A stretch of DNA of 64,000 nucleotides from Polytrichum commune (taxonomy: Eukaryota; Streptophyta; Polytrichopsida; Polytrichales; Polytrichaceae): positions 26,228,001-26,292,000 of the forward strand of contig OX485806.1 of the NCBI GenBank assembly GCA_950295325.1, given 5' to 3'. A program made the translations under genes and the position numbers. This document shows positions 32,333 through 45,384 of the stretch, piece by piece. The stretch's first letter is position 1; the number at the start of each line of letters is the position of its first letter. The notes under the pieces were generated by a model that saw only the letters and a program-made list of their open reading frames with translations, ran no database searches and was not told the DNA's origin.

Positions 32333-34515
32333 ATGGGGACAAGCAGACAGAAAGCGGAGTGCAAATGTTGCGTGGGGGGAGTGCACAATGGAGTGACGGA
32401 GTCTATGGAAGAGATGGACTTCCAGAGGAGCTTGGCGGGAGCCGCGCAGCTGGGCGATGTGGGCAGGATGCGAGGCTTGATCGCCCGGGGCGCCGCTGTG
32501 GATGGAGATGCGGACTCGGGATACACTCCACTACATTATGCTGCTCGCCATGGCCATGTCCAAGCTTGCCTCCTCCTTGTGCAGGTATTCTCTGTCACTG
32601 TCTCTGTCTCTGTCTCTCTCTTTTTGCAGGTTTTTCTGTCTGTGGTTTTCGTCCTTTAGATTGTCTGTGTGGAGGTGAAGTTTGGTTGTTGGTAACGGAA
32701 AATGAGATGGCTGTAAAATGTTGACTTGCAATTCGTTCGCCAACATTTGGAGGCAGCCAAACCCTCGATAATAGATTGCAAGTCTCCTATCCTCTGTAGG
32801 TGTTAAACTTTGTCTCTCTTGTTTTGCATGTGTGTGTGTGTTTTTATCTATAATATGTAATCCTGTGATATTTTGAGGATGATTTTCTGTGCAAGTTGAC
32901 CTTCAGATTGTCACTGTGGAGGTTCAATTGTTTGTTGGTAATGGAAAGTGAAATGGCTGCCAATTGTTAACTTGCAATTTGCTCGCCAGCATCAGGAGGG
33001 AGCCAAACCCTGGATCAAAAATTGCAATTCCAATAACCTGTATAGGCATCATCTTCTTTATGAAATCGCTGAGCTTACCATAGTCTTCGTCTCTCTGGCT
33101 CTCAATTTCTTCCTCCCGATTGGCTGTGCGGAGGTTAAGTTGGCTGTTGTTAAAGGAAGGTGAAATGGCTGTCAATTGTTGATTCTCAATTCATTTTCTG
33201 GTAATTACAGCCATACCCTTGCTGAAAGATCACAAGTCCACTAACCTGTATAGGTATCATCTTGCTTATGAAGTCACTGAGCCTGCCACCATCTCCCACT
33301 ATTTTCTGGCATTTTTCTTATCTGTGATTTTCTTCCTTCAAATTGTTTGAAGGTAAAGTTGGCTACTGGTAATGGAAGGCGAAAGGAATGTCCATTGTTG
33401 ATGGGCAGAAAATGTTTGATTGAACGAGTCATTTACGAATTTTAGATTGCAGGACGCACCAGCCAAGTGACAAGCACTATTAAACCCTAACTTAAACCCT
33501 AACCTACAAATGGAGCAAGCTCATCAATATGCATGTGCACCAGGATTGCTCAAACTTTGAGCAGAAGTTGACCTGCATCTAGAGATGCTGATGTAAGTGT
33601 TGTATTTGTGGACTTGCAATTTCATTTAAATTTACAGAATGGTGCTCAAGTAGACAGGAGGACTCGAGCAGGACGAGCCACGAGTTTGCACCGAGCAGCA
33701 TATGCAGGCCATATGGATGTGGTGAAGGTGTTGTTGCAACACGGAGCGGATGTACAGGCAAAGGATACCGATGGTCAGACACCCCTCCATAAAGCCTGTA
33801 AGTGCACATTGTCAAGGATAAACAGGTCTTGTATTTGAGCATTAACTTTGTTTAAAGTTGTGACACGCACTTGGAAATTGTGATTGCTGATTGTTGGCAA
33901 ACTAAATGAAGCCAACCATCAAACCACAAAGGATGATAGGTATACACATGCTCTATATACTATGCAAGATCCTTCATACCTAGGTAAAATCAACTTAGTA
34001 CCAATCTGGTTTAGAATGGTGTCATAACTCAGGTATACAAAGATTCTCTCACCTTGACATACCCATTGAAGATTCTGATATTACAATTATGATATACGTG
34101 GATAAGTTCTTTGATATCATTAATGATGTTGAGTATTGATTCCATGCATTCACCTATATACCGATCCAACACTGGTTGATACATTGCGGTAATTTATCAC
34201 CTCTTTCAAGGTCGCATAGTGAACATGATAGGCACCAGATTTGAACCCCACATTTTTTGGTACATTCAGGATCCTTGAATTCATACCCTCACACTGTGCA
34301 ACTCGTGCAGCTATGCAGGGACACAGTAGTGTGGTCAAGTTGCTCAAAGAAGCTTGCCCTGCTGCTTGCTCAATTCCCGACAATCAGGTTTGTAGCTTCA
34401 TTAATACCAGCTCCTGAGTTGCTTTCTTTACATTTCTTTTATGGGTTTTAACCTTCATATATGCATCTAATCTTGGACAATCTTGGATTTGCAGGGGCGA
34501 TATGCAGCATGTTGA
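32333..34515 (+). CDS. Ankyrin-repeat protein, ANKRD39-like
   Basis: Exons 32333-32584, 33638-33797, 34311-34387 and 34495-34515 join with GT-AG junctions and correct phases to give 169 aa. Human ANKRD39 is about 183 aa with the same layout. The N-terminus keeps a CKCC pair and the SMEEMDFQRSL block seen in ANKRD39 (LEEMDFERG). Then come ankyrin repeats: GYTPLHYAARHGHVQACLLL, ATSLHRAAYAGHMDVVKVLL, and QTPLHKAS joined to MQGHSSVVKLL. The last exon adds only GRYAAC. Ankyrin repeats bind protein partners; the plant function is unknown. The first start used is the ATG at 32333, because the codons upstream have no ATG. Intron 1 contains a tandem array. The gene converges on the proteasome gene. 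Confidence 0.88.
32587..32640 (+). repeat. (CTGTCT)n-like simple repeat at start of intron 1
   Basis: Short CTGTCT/CTCT runs lie immediately after the exon 1 donor. Confidence 0.75.
32640..33420 (+). repeat. Four diverged tandem units in ANKRD39-like intron 1
   Basis: A GGAGGTTAAGTTGGCTGTTG-like block followed by GGTAATGGAAAGTGAAATGG and CAATTGTTGACTTGCAATT occurs at about 32670, 32915, 33128 and 33345, roughly 215-245 bp apart. A second block, CCTGTATAGGCATCATCTT followed by ATGAAATCGCTGAGC, occurs at about 33037 and 33254. The copies are diverged, so the array is old. Confidence 0.75.
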
Positions 34516-34952
34516 AAGGAATTGGTTTAGATAAACAACGTCCCTTGGAGCAAATACCCGGATGATTTGGTTAGTGTTTTCACAAATATCCTTATTTTCT
34601 TGTAATGTGTCGATGGAGCTGACACACATGTAAAATCGATTCTGTTGGTCCTCTTGCTGTGAAAAAATGTAGTTTTCAATGTCATGTTACAATACCTCAT
34701 CAATTGTTCAGACCTTGCACCATCCACAAACAAAATGTCTAACCCTGACAAAGACATCTACAGGTTTTCTTTACACAGTGATGTCCCTAGCTATACAAAG
34801 GGCAGGTGATGAGACTACTCACCCATTGGAAGTCCCAGATTTGCAACAATTTAATGATCGAACTGAAAGAATGAGGACAACTTTCATGATAGAAATAGTG
34901 TCCTTGTGTGTACGTCCTGTAATTGATCGTCAGGTACCAACACCAGCTGAAT

Positions 34953-36392
34953 CTATTGATCATTTTTAGAACCTTTCTTTGCTGCCTCCACAGCTGCCTT
35001 CTCTGCTTCTATGCCAGCAACAATCTCTTCAACCTCAGTTTCTTCCAAAAGCCGTAGACCCTCATTCTTTGTCATGACCGCTATCTCAATGTTCTTGCCA
35101 CCGCTTTCTACCACCTGCCACCACTCAATCGAGATTTTATTATTCATGGAAAAAGGACTGGGACAGGGTTATCAAGGATCTTGCCTCTTGCAACAGCAGT
35201 TGAACATTTCTACACATCTGATCATATTCCCGAGTTGAACAGTGATTAAATGGTTGGACTGGAAATGGACCTGATCATGCATAGTTGCAAGATGATCTCA
35301 TTCCATAAAATTATTTGTACCTCAATGATAACTTTGACATTATGGGTTTATTGTCATCCCTACATATGTTTTTTTCCAGTCTAGAGGACAACAAAAAAGG
35401 CGACTTACTTCTAGAAGTGCTCGCACAGCTAACTTGATTGTTTCAGCACCTGATGTCTCTGTGTAATTCTTCTCCAAAAACTCTCTCACGGAATTTGAGT
35501 TCCGACCTGTGGCGTTAGCTTTCCATGCTGAGAAAGTTCCTGAAGGATCAGTTTGGAAAAGTGATGGTGCACCTGTATAGGGGTCAAAACCAACAATCAA
35601 TGTAGAAATACCAAAAGGGCGAACTCCTCCACTTTGAGTGTACTTCTGCTGCAGGCCAGCTATAAAACGTGTGATGTACTCTACAGTCACAGGGTCCTCA
35701 ACACTAAGTCGGTGACTTTGGCACTCAATTCGAGCACGATTCACAAGAACACGTGCATCAGCAGTCAGGCCCGCGAAAGCAAGAGAAACATGGTCATCTA
35801 GTTTCAGGATCTTCCGCACTGTCCTGAAAATAGCAGTGAATTCAAGCTTTGTCAATGCAAATGAGCTCACATGAACATAATAAAAGTGGTATTTGAACAG
35901 ATAAGATAATGTATGAGATCAAATTTACACTCTCTTGGGCTCCCTTATTACTTGCCTTTCACGATCGGTGATACCTAGAATAAGTGCACTTTGTTTTTAT
36001 GCAATTTGAACAGATAGACCATGGTTCAAAATAAACACAGCAGAGTTCCTGTTGCACAACATTACAAACCTCTCTCAAACTATGACGTTCAGGAACTATA
36101 AATAATAATTCAAGTTTGATGATGATTTACACCAAAATGAACTGAAGACTCAATGGCCAAGAACTTGAGTTTCCATCAGTAGACTGGAGATATGATTCCT
36201 AACTGAAGCAGTGACATACCGGGCATCTTGCAACTTGGCAGTTGATTTCTTCTCAACACCTAGAACAATTGTGTCGGATCCACGCACCCCCACTGCTGCG
36301 TTGCCTTTCCTCACAGCCTCCAAAGCATACTCCACTTGAAACAAATGGCCGTCGGGTGAGAACACTGTAATTGCTCTATCATATCGTGCCAT
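34953..36392 (-). CDS. PAD1: 20S proteasome subunit alpha type-7
   Basis: This is a structural subunit of the outer alpha ring of the 20S proteasome core, which gates protein entry in nucleus and cytosol. Minus-strand exons 36392-36220, 35823-35409 and 35114-34953 join in phase to give 249 aa, against 250 in Arabidopsis PAD1. The start [20 protein letters not shown] carries the alpha-subunit signature. Further landmarks are [38 protein letters not shown], the [16 protein letters not shown] block and the charged tail ending GSKNDQ. The 3' end faces the ANKRD39-like gene 440 bp away. A probable 5' UTR intron lies upstream. Confidence 0.96.
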
Positions 36393-36415
36393 TGTATTCG
36401 CTTCCTGTCCTCAAC

Positions 36416-37044
36416 CTGAACCAAGAGGATACCCGAAACCCTAACGTCACAAAGACAACACCCTACTGAAAAGGGAAACATAAAAATTCTACAAATGAAA
36501 AACTAATTCTTTTGCAGCTGAGTGAAATATCAATGCTACCTACCAAAAATTCAACATCACGTGTCTACAAAAGGCTCTATGAGTAACCCAAGGCAGACAA
36601 GACCACATTCGAGACTCAAAAGTTGCAAGAAACAGCTGTGAATTCGACCTCACAGGAGCTAAAGAAATGCACAATTACATCATAATGCCGAAATCCAACC
36701 GAATACATTGCCATATCAAATTTACAAACAGCAAAAAAATTGAGAGCTCATTATTCGGAAACCTAAATTTACCAACACAATACCCTACTGCGAACTACTA
36801 AGCCAAATGAGCCTTCCGACAAGTTAACATACGTATGAACCAAAAAAGGATCCACAAGAGACACGATGCAAGAACGACCGTAACCGAATCTCAACACAAG
36901 AACTATGTAGTTCTAACTCCATCCTTCTAAGCAACCAACTCAATACATAATCACAACAATTGAGAACATTCTGTAAAAGGGATTGCATTACGAGCTAAAA
37001 AAAATGGAGCAATTGAGGAGCAAGATGGATCGAGAATGATATAC
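36416..37044 (-). other. Probable 5' UTR intron of the proteasome alpha-7 gene
   Basis: On the minus strand the donor CCAG|GTATAT (37044) and acceptor TTCAG|GTTGAG (36416) bracket 629 bp and end 23 bp before the ATG. Leader introns are common in plant housekeeping genes. A transcript would confirm it. Confidence 0.5.
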
Positions 37045-37344
37045 CTGGAAATTGGAAGGCGAGAATCATAGAGTGGAAGGCAGGTTAGTGGAAATTTGAC
37101 TAACAATAGCTTCCTTAACAATGGCAGAATAATTAGGGTTTAGTTTGATATGAAGTTGTTGATGGGAGGAAAGTGCAAGGAAGTTCCCTTTGAGTATTCT
37201 CCTTCTTTATAACCCCCTATGACTTTCCTAACTCCTCTAATAAGGCCCATTTTACACATGCGACCAAGGGCGGTGCGATGACCATGACCATGACCATGAG
37301 AAATCCACATCACATTTTCAAAGGCCTTGGTCACAGGATATAGT

Positions 37345-40300
37345 GTAAAGCGGACTTACAACAAGATATGGTGTTTTTTGATGGAAATAAATAAAGCTAA
37401 AATAATCAAAAATAATTAAATATGTTTTATTATAAACTAATTATCTTTATAAAATGTTTTTTTGGACTTGTCCACTTTCATTTCTTGTTGAGACATACTT
37501 ATTTGAGTTCTCTTGCCACAAAATTCAAGTGATCATCAAACATTATCCACTTTTGGACACGTAGAAATCCATGTCATTTTCATGTCACTATCTCATCCAT
37601 TCTTTGATATAATCACTTTTATATTTTATGACCTTGTGTAAAACGAAGTGGGACACCACTCATTTCTCAACTAATGTGACAATTCAAAAAGTGGTGGTCG
37701 TGGTTTGTGGTCACTTGTGTAAATGTGCTCTACGGTAAGTGGGGCTAAATTGGTAATTGAACACTTACATTTGAGTGGTGTGTAATTAGGCATGGATCTA
37801 AAACAGACATCCAAAAGGCATGTGTCTAGAAGAGATTCGGATTAAAATATGAAAAATTGTTGGCCTTCAACCTTCAATAAGTAGCCTCCTGTGATTGTTT
37901 GAACCTATGTTTGTTGCAACCGGATAGTAGTAGGAGTTTAGGGCATAGGCGACTTTTGTGAGTTGCCATTGCTTTATGGTTGTTGTGACTTGCGGTAGTC
38001 AGGGCCACTTGGTTTCTTGGTTTTTGCAACAAGCGATTGTTGTGTTCATTGATTTTTGCCTTTGGGCATTGGTTAGAGTTTAGGCGACTTATGATTGTTG
38101 GTAAGTGGTTGAATGTTTAAGGCTCAAGTTACATGGGCTCATTGCCTTCTAGGTATGAATTGTTGCATTCTAGGTATTGATTGTTTGCCTTTAGTGATTG
38201 CTTGATAGTTTTTAGAGATGTTCACTAATTACGTTATCGGCACCCAGTTGAATGTTGGATTGCGAGGTTGAATTTTGGGTTAAATAGCTTCACTAGGCTT
38301 GAAATTGTTGCAAGGCTAAGATGGTTCCACTAGGCAAATGATTGTTGCAAGTTGAATTCCAACTAGTATTATTGCCAAATGAACTTCTTTACACAACTTG
38401 TGGTGTAACTTATCTCGCCTCAAGTGATTTAGAAATCGCAATTGAGATTCATGATGGGTCTCTCCCAACATCAATGTCCTAGTTTTTCTCATATTCTACT
38501 TAGTTATAACACAATTTGATTAGGAGCTTCATTCTGGTAATAACCTAATTCTTTGGCCTTGTTCTACTATATCGTAGATTTATGAATTTTGATCTTCATT
38601 TCTTATTCAATTAATATGGCCACTACGACATAGGTTGTGTTTACCGTTGATGGGGTTGTGCAACCTCTACTATAACTATGAGAACTTATGTGGAAGACAA
38701 TTGAAAATGGCCAAGTGCTAGTGTCATCCAATGATGGTGTCATAGAGGAACTCACTCCATACTATTTATGGGATTTGTACTTAATTTTGCACGATGCAAC
38801 CACTTGGGAGTACTTTGAGTTTAGGTATCTTGATTTGTTTGAATTTTACATAACATGTAAGGAGAACTTGAGGTTAGGCTTAACCTAGAGCAAAGAGTAT
38901 TTAACCTAGCCGGGCGGCCTTTTATGAATCGCGTGAAACCAATTACATTGCCATATGTAACGCACTTGTGCATTGAGATGGATGACCTCCACTTAATACA
39001 ATTGTTTTCCTTCCATCCATTCACTTTAATTGTTTTCCTAAATTTTGTGTGTGATGAATCTTTTTTTATTTGTTTGTGTCCACGAGTCTTCTAATTATTG
39101 CACATATCAAATGCATACTCATGTGCAAGATGGTTATGGGTTGCTTGTGTACACATGCACATATAGTTCATGTAAGTGTTGGAAAATATTGGGTGGAATG
39201 ACAATTCGACTCTTATTTAGTTACATACTTGACTCCCATACAATAACCAACATTTTTTTATTGCTACATCCATGGCATGTGTCACATAAGCCTACTTCCA
39301 ATACATGTTGTAAGCATGGAGTTGTTCAAATGGATCGCCCATTGACACTTAAGTACATAGTGAGCTTTGCAGCACCATGAACGATCCCAATGTGCAACAC
39401 ATACATGGATTGCCTAATTATATTGTGTTAGACTTGATTTGGCCTATCCTAATCGATAGGTTTGCAGAAGGTGCATTATTGGATCCATTGTTGACTTCAA
39501 GATATTCACACATTGTCAAGCATCAATAGGTCATGAAGGATTATCGTGGCTACAACATGTTGCATATTGCCACGCTATTGAGATTGGTTATATGTTTCAT
39601 TGGTGTTGCATGAGAAAATCTTATACACATCAAATCTTTGCTCTCAATTCTAGCTCGCCAACACATACTTGAAGGAGGACATACGGCTATTGGAATCAAC
39701 ATCTTTGCCCAAATTACATGCTCCTTTCTTTTTGCTACCCAATAAATACTTGTGGTGTCTATACGAAGCATTGAAAACGACTCAATAGAGAAACCTAAAA
39801 AACCTCATCCAAACACGCTTGTTTTTTCTTGCTATACATCGGTACTCGGTTTGATCATATTTCCCAAGAGAACGAGACTTACCAATTTAATGATGGTTGG
39901 CATGGAGTACATATGGAGAAGGAATGTCCTGTAGAGAGTCCGTCCCAATGTGCACATGGCAAGGTTTCATTGGACATCCTTTTGAGCAATTATTCCTATA
40001 CCAATATAACCTCAACTATGTCATGTCATTAGTTACGGACAATGAAGAGCCCATGAAGAGATTATGAAGTCACTATCTAGGGATGAGAATTGCCTCGTGG
40101 TGGAGGGAATGGGTCTATAAACAATGGTGATTAAGAAACTTAGCCGTGGGAAGGTTAAAGTTGTTAAGAGAGAGGAGACATGTTGCTCGATGCTTGAATC
40201 ATCTATGTTAAGTGTTATACAAATGTACTATCTTAAAGATTTGAGAATTATTCTAGAAGGTAGGAAATAGTCGTATAATTACACACACATACACATATAA

Positions 40301-40562
40301 TCATACAACTTGCTTGTCTTTGTTGCAAAGGAAATGTTTGGGTGGGTATAACACAATCGTAACCCTAACTATATTAAGTGATAAAGTTAAACGATTCAGT
40401 GAAGAAATACCTTCAAAGTTAAGACTTCCTTCTCAATGACTAATGTTCCACATGGAGAAGAAAAACACCTTGTGTGTAGTATATAAATAAAGTTGAAGAT
40501 CTATATACTACGAAGGACATGTAATTCTCTTAACTACATAAGAAACATCTTAGGAGTGTGAT
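37345..40562. other. Intergenic DNA with repeat remnants
   Basis: No gene is supported. A copy of the dispersed repeat (CATTTGAGTGGTGTGTAATTAGG) lies at about 37745-37880. Short frames at 38688-38888 and 39045-39380 have no motif and could be decayed transposon coding sequence. Confidence 0.45.
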
Positions 40563-40564
40563 TA

Positions 40565-40942
40565 CTACACTAAATATGATATTTATTGTCACCGATTCTA
40601 ATTGTATTGCCCACTACTAATTGTAAATTGTGGTATAGTGCCACCAACACTAAATGTTAACCCAACATTATTTGTCATTCCTTGAAATTTTTTTGGGGGG
40701 ATTATAGATTTAAAGTGTTGCAATGACTGTCACTTACTTAGTGATTATTCATCCAAATTTCAATCATCCATGACACTATTTCATCACAAGTTGCTGATTA
40801 TAGAAGGTAGGGTTTTGGCCGATGGATGAACTCGTCCATCATCCATGACAATATTTGTCAACTTATTCGTAGAAGTGTCATCCGAAAAGTTACCATAGTG
40901 TCATTAAATACCATATGACACTAAATATCATATTTAGTATAG
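40565..40942. mobile_element. TA-flanked MITE, 378 bp
   Basis: The left end CTACACTAAATATGATATTT is inverted at the right end as AAATATCATATTTAGTATAG, giving TIRs of about 26 bp with two mismatches. TA dinucleotides flank both ends (40563-40564 and 40943-40944), as expected for Tc1/mariner-type insertions. There is no coding capacity. Confidence 0.75.
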
Positions 40943-40944
40943 TA

Positions 40945-42660
40945 CATGATCATTCTTGATGACAATATTTGAAAGATTGAAAATTATAATGGATTAAATG
41001 GACCTCATTTAGTTTTGTTCATTTGAATATCATAATTTGATATTTGTTTGTTAACTGCCATGTTAGGCATACCATACATAGGGTGGGTTTACATTAGGGT
41101 CCAAACCACCCCTCAATGAACCATATTTTTGGACTCAAATTGGACCCAAACTTGAAGATTGCTTTCTTAAACTAGGAGGGACTTTTTAAAGCTCATGAAT
41201 ACCAAGATTTGGTTGGGAAGTGAAACCACGTGAATGCCACTTCATTTTTGCATACCTTGGACCCTAAACCTAGTGTAAACTTCTTGGGTCTAGGATTTTG
41301 CTCTCAACCAATAAGAGCACTCAATTTTGAAGTTTCTTTGGTCTTGAACCCTAGTGTAAATTATCCATACTTAAAGTAGTAGCACCTTAAACTGAGAAGT
41401 CAAGGTATTTGGCATACATGTGGCAACCATATGAACCAAACAAATTATTCCCATGTCGGAAAAATAGACCAGATGTGCTGCAAGTTGTTGTTTTTTCCCC
41501 CCCAATATTGAAATAAATACAATTTCTTGAAGTGAAAACTATGTTGGCACCCAAAACCATTAGGTGGGCTTGATGTTCACATGGTGAACATTCTCAAATT
41601 CAATATGTATTTATCATGCAAGATTTTAAGGGTGTTGGTTTAACCCCCAATGCCCTATGCGATCATAATATGATTGTGAGCAATTTGCTTGACCCCCTTG
41701 TCACTAGTTCGGATGGTTTCTCGATTGTTTCAACTACTCCTGTTGTTCATGTTGAAGTTTGTTGTGTTCAGCCATGTGAATAATTTTGATTCAACAAAGT
41801 TAGTTGTTTTTTTGGATTGATTCAAATATAAGAGTGTGCTCTCAACCGGTTTCCAATGGAACCGGTCCACAAGCCAAAACTTGACATTATTCACCTCTGC
41901 AGTTTTAGGGGCAATATATCCTAAACACGTTTATTGATTGATTTATTTATAAATTTTTTTGTTGCACAATTGTGGCACCGATGCCTCAAATTGCAAAGCT
42001 TCCACAAAAGCAAGAAATAATGGTTTTCAAGATTTGTGAGCTGGTTTGGGTAGGTATATTGCCCCTCTTCTGAATGAGAATAATTTTTTTTTCATTTATA
42101 GATGATTTGAGTGGAAGTTCAATCAAAAAAACCAACCCTACTTTAATTTTTAAATTGTTGCCCCTCAAGATCATTATTTACATTCCTATTATAATCTCTT
42201 ACATAATAGAAATTCAACATTCAAAATTTGAATTGTGAATAGTCACTTCTAACTTGCAAATATCTGTATAGTTGGATTTGTCAAAAAAACTTTAGATTAG
42301 TTACGGTCGCTGAAATTGAGGTCACATTTTATGGGCAAATTTGAGGGAAATTGGGCATGGGAAGTTAAGGGTTAAGGTGCTTCTGCCTTACCTACTGTTG
42401 TGGAGCTTGGAGCCGTCACTACGGGATGAAGCACTGGAATGAACAGATCCATCCATAATTTCATCCATCCACACTTCATCCACGCAGGGTTGAATCCTCC
42501 ATCCAGTGGCGCAGGGGTTTAGGGTTTAGGGGTTCGGAAGCACGGCTTGGCTCTTTGTTGTTCTGCCTTCCTGAACAACGCCCCTTCCTTCCGACCTTCT
42601 TCTCTCTACTTACATTCGATTTGATCGCGTCGTTGCGACGAGCATAGCAAGCGTCGCAAG
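40945..42660. other. Intergenic DNA upstream of MAK16
   Basis: No gene is visible until the GC-richer 5' flank and leader of MAK16 from about 42370. That part includes short GGTTTAGGGTTTAGGGG runs near 42520, a frequent promoter motif (telo-box) of plant translation and ribosome-biogenesis genes. Confidence 0.5.
42515..42535 (+). promoter_or_regulatory. Telo-box-like motif upstream of MAK16
   Basis: Two adjacent TTTAGGG words lie about 135 bp before the start codon. In plants the telo-box (AAACCCTA, here on the other strand) is often found near ribosome-biogenesis genes, which suits MAK16. The assignment rests on sequence and context only. Confidence 0.45.
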
Positions 42661-45384
42661 ATGCAGTCGGACGAGATCATATGGCAGGTTATCAACCATG
42701 TTCACTGCAGCTTCAAATCGAAGTAAGTCTCTTGCATTTCTTTCCTGCCCCCGAGACTGTCTGTTTTCTGCGTCACGATGAAAAGGGTTTCGTAACAGCA
42801 GAAATTTTATAATTGTGTTTTTGGGTCAAGAAAGAGGGTGTTTTTTGGGCTCTGATGGTGTTGGTTTCGTTTTGTGCCGTGAAGGATGCAAACGCAGAAT
42901 TTCTGTAGGAATGAATATAATGTAACTGGGCTATGTAACCGGAGCTCATGCCCACTCGCCAACAGCAGATATGCTACAATTCGCGAACATGATGGTGAGT
43001 CTGTGTACCATGCACTCTGAACTTTTTTCTTTAAACCAGATTTTGGATAATCTAGAGCTGACTGTGAGGAATTTATGGTTTGTTCAGTAGTGGAATTTCA
43101 ATAGGGTTAGGCTTCGCTGTTAGTGAAATATCTCAAAATGGAATTGTGAAACTACAGGAACCTTATATTTGTACATGAAGAGTATTGAGCGAGCTCATTC
43201 GCCTAAGGAGTTATGGGAGCGTGTCAAGCTTCCCCGCAATTATGGCAAAGCCCTAGAGTTGATCGACAAGCATCTGGTAGTTCTCAAAACTTATGAAATT
43301 GATTGAGTGACTACTTTCAAAATCTGAGAACTTTAGAAGCATAGAATGCTATGTATGTGAAGATTTGTGCGGGATGGAGTAAATGGTTTTGTTTAACTAC
43401 CGGTCCTTACAGCTGTGGGGTGACTGGACTGGGTGTGTCATTTGCAGATTCATTGGCCGAAGTTTCTGGTGCACAAGAACAAGCAAAGACTTACAAAAAT
43501 GACCCAGTATCTTATTCGAATGCGCAAATTAGCTTTAAAAACAAAGTAGGTTACAGAATATCTTATGATGCTTTCTTTTGTCCTATTTTTCTATCATGTG
43601 CTGATGGTTGCAGAGTGCCACAAGATCAAATAGAATTCTGAATAATACCATCAAATGCTCTTAACTCATAAATTACACAATCATAAGTTGGCATGTGGTA
43701 TTGGAATTGTGAGGAATATCTGTCTCAAATGATTGTGTTGTTAGTTGCACCCAATTTCCTTTCCAAAGTTGTGGCATCCTCTCTTGCCACAAAGTCATAG
43801 ATGATTCATGACCTTGTTATTGCTGCAGGCGAAAACTTGTGACCATGCCTGCAAAGGATGTGAAAAGGGAGAAGCGTCGCGAAGCTAAGGCATTGACTGC
43901 CGCTGTCTTGGATAAGGTATACTCTACTAGCCAAGGTTGCTAACCTATGTTGTTTCTAACATTGTGCTAGTGTCTGAAGCCCTTGAGCTGACCTGATGGT
44001 TGTATTTTGTAATTATGAATGCAGTCCATAGAGAAAGAATTGTTGCAGCGACTCCAGAGTGGGACATATGGCGATATCTATAATTTCCCTGTAAAGGAGT
44101 ATGAGAAAGTGTTGGCCATGGAGGAGATGGAAGCTGCTGGGGAGGAGGATGAAGACGAGGAAGAGGTGATGTCTTTGTGTTCCACTTCCATGAGTGTCAG
44201 TGTTGTAGTCAGGAGAATGATTTTGGGAACAGATATAGAGTTCATGACCGTGCTTGGGAGGTAACAATGAAGTAATTTTGTAGCTGGTGAGGCCCAAGAG
44301 ACCTCGAGATCTATTGTATATACCTACAGCTGGAAATTGCCTGGAATACTTTTCCCTGCATCGCTGTTATGATGATTGCATTGACAGGAGCGTTTAATAC
44401 TGGTTTCTTTTTGTTGACTTCAGGAGGAAGAGCCAGAGGTTGAGTATGTTGAGGGTTACGAGATGGAGGATGAGGAAGAGGATGATCCTATGGAGGATTT
44501 TGGCAAAGGTGCCCAGGGACTCTCAGATTCAGAGGATGGTATGTGTTTATTACTTTTTTTGCATACATGTTCCTGCCTACACTACTTAGTTTGTGATTGT
44601 ATAGCTTATTTTTGGAATGGCATCCTAATCTCCAGGTTTTCAATTGCCCAGCTAAGTCCTACAAGTAATATTGTTCCCAAATGCTACTGGAGATTAGGTG
44701 TTCTAGGGTTTGCTATTGAGTGATTTGGGTGGTAGTGAACTCTTAAGTTGTAAGCAGTGTTGTCAAAGCATTGTACTTCACTTGTGCAGCTTGAAAGCTT
44801 AAAGGATGGCATCCTCGGTGGGATGCTTGTTTACATGTAGACACATCACTATGTGTCATCAAGTCATCATAATTGTTCACTGAAACAGAAATTTTGGTGC
44901 AATATGTGCCTGCATGTATTCGGAGAGGTAACTTCTGTTTGTGGTCTTCAGATGATGAGGAACAGGATGATGACGAATCAGACGAGGATGATGCTAAGCC
45001 TGTGAGAAAGTCAAGGAAACCAGAGAAGCCATCAAGATTACCCAAGGTACCTGCAAAGAGAGAAAGTCAGGATGATACTGCCGCAATGAAGAGGAAGAAA
45101 AGGAGACCACATGTGGAGGTACTTCATTCAATTCTTCTTTTTTTTGCCAGCCAATTATAGATTCTTGAGTTTATACATGGTTGGTAATTCTCTTATTTCT
45201 GATCATTTTTAAATGGCAAGAGTTGGATGTGGGAGGTATTAGCTAAGAGCATACTCTTTCATCTTTCTCCCAGCATCCTGTTTGCAAATCTCTCCTCCCT
45301 AGAGGTTGCTGAAATGATACTTGTGGTGGTGTGATGCAGATTGAGTATGAAGAAGAGCGTGAAATGCCTAGCATTGCGTTCTGA
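42661..45384 (+). CDS. MAK16: MAK16, 60S ribosomal subunit biogenesis factor
   Basis: MAK16 is a nucleolar protein needed for maturation of the large ribosomal subunit. Nine exons (42661-42722, 42885-42994, 43158-43276, 43448-43545, 43829-43916, 44025-44165, 44424-44538, 44952-45118, 45340-45384) join with GT-AG junctions in phase to give 314 aa; human MAK16 is 300. It begins [20 protein letters not shown]. Four cysteines follow in [20 protein letters not shown], the expected Fe-S/Zn site. Then come the conserved [33 protein letters not shown] and TYGDIYNFP blocks, and a long acidic tail with basic [14 protein letters not shown]. Codon-level agreement with the family runs throughout. Confidence 0.96.

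Noticed and set aside
38688-39934. Several short ORFs (60-110 codons)
   Set aside because: AT-driven frames without motifs or splice continuity; at most transposon remnants.
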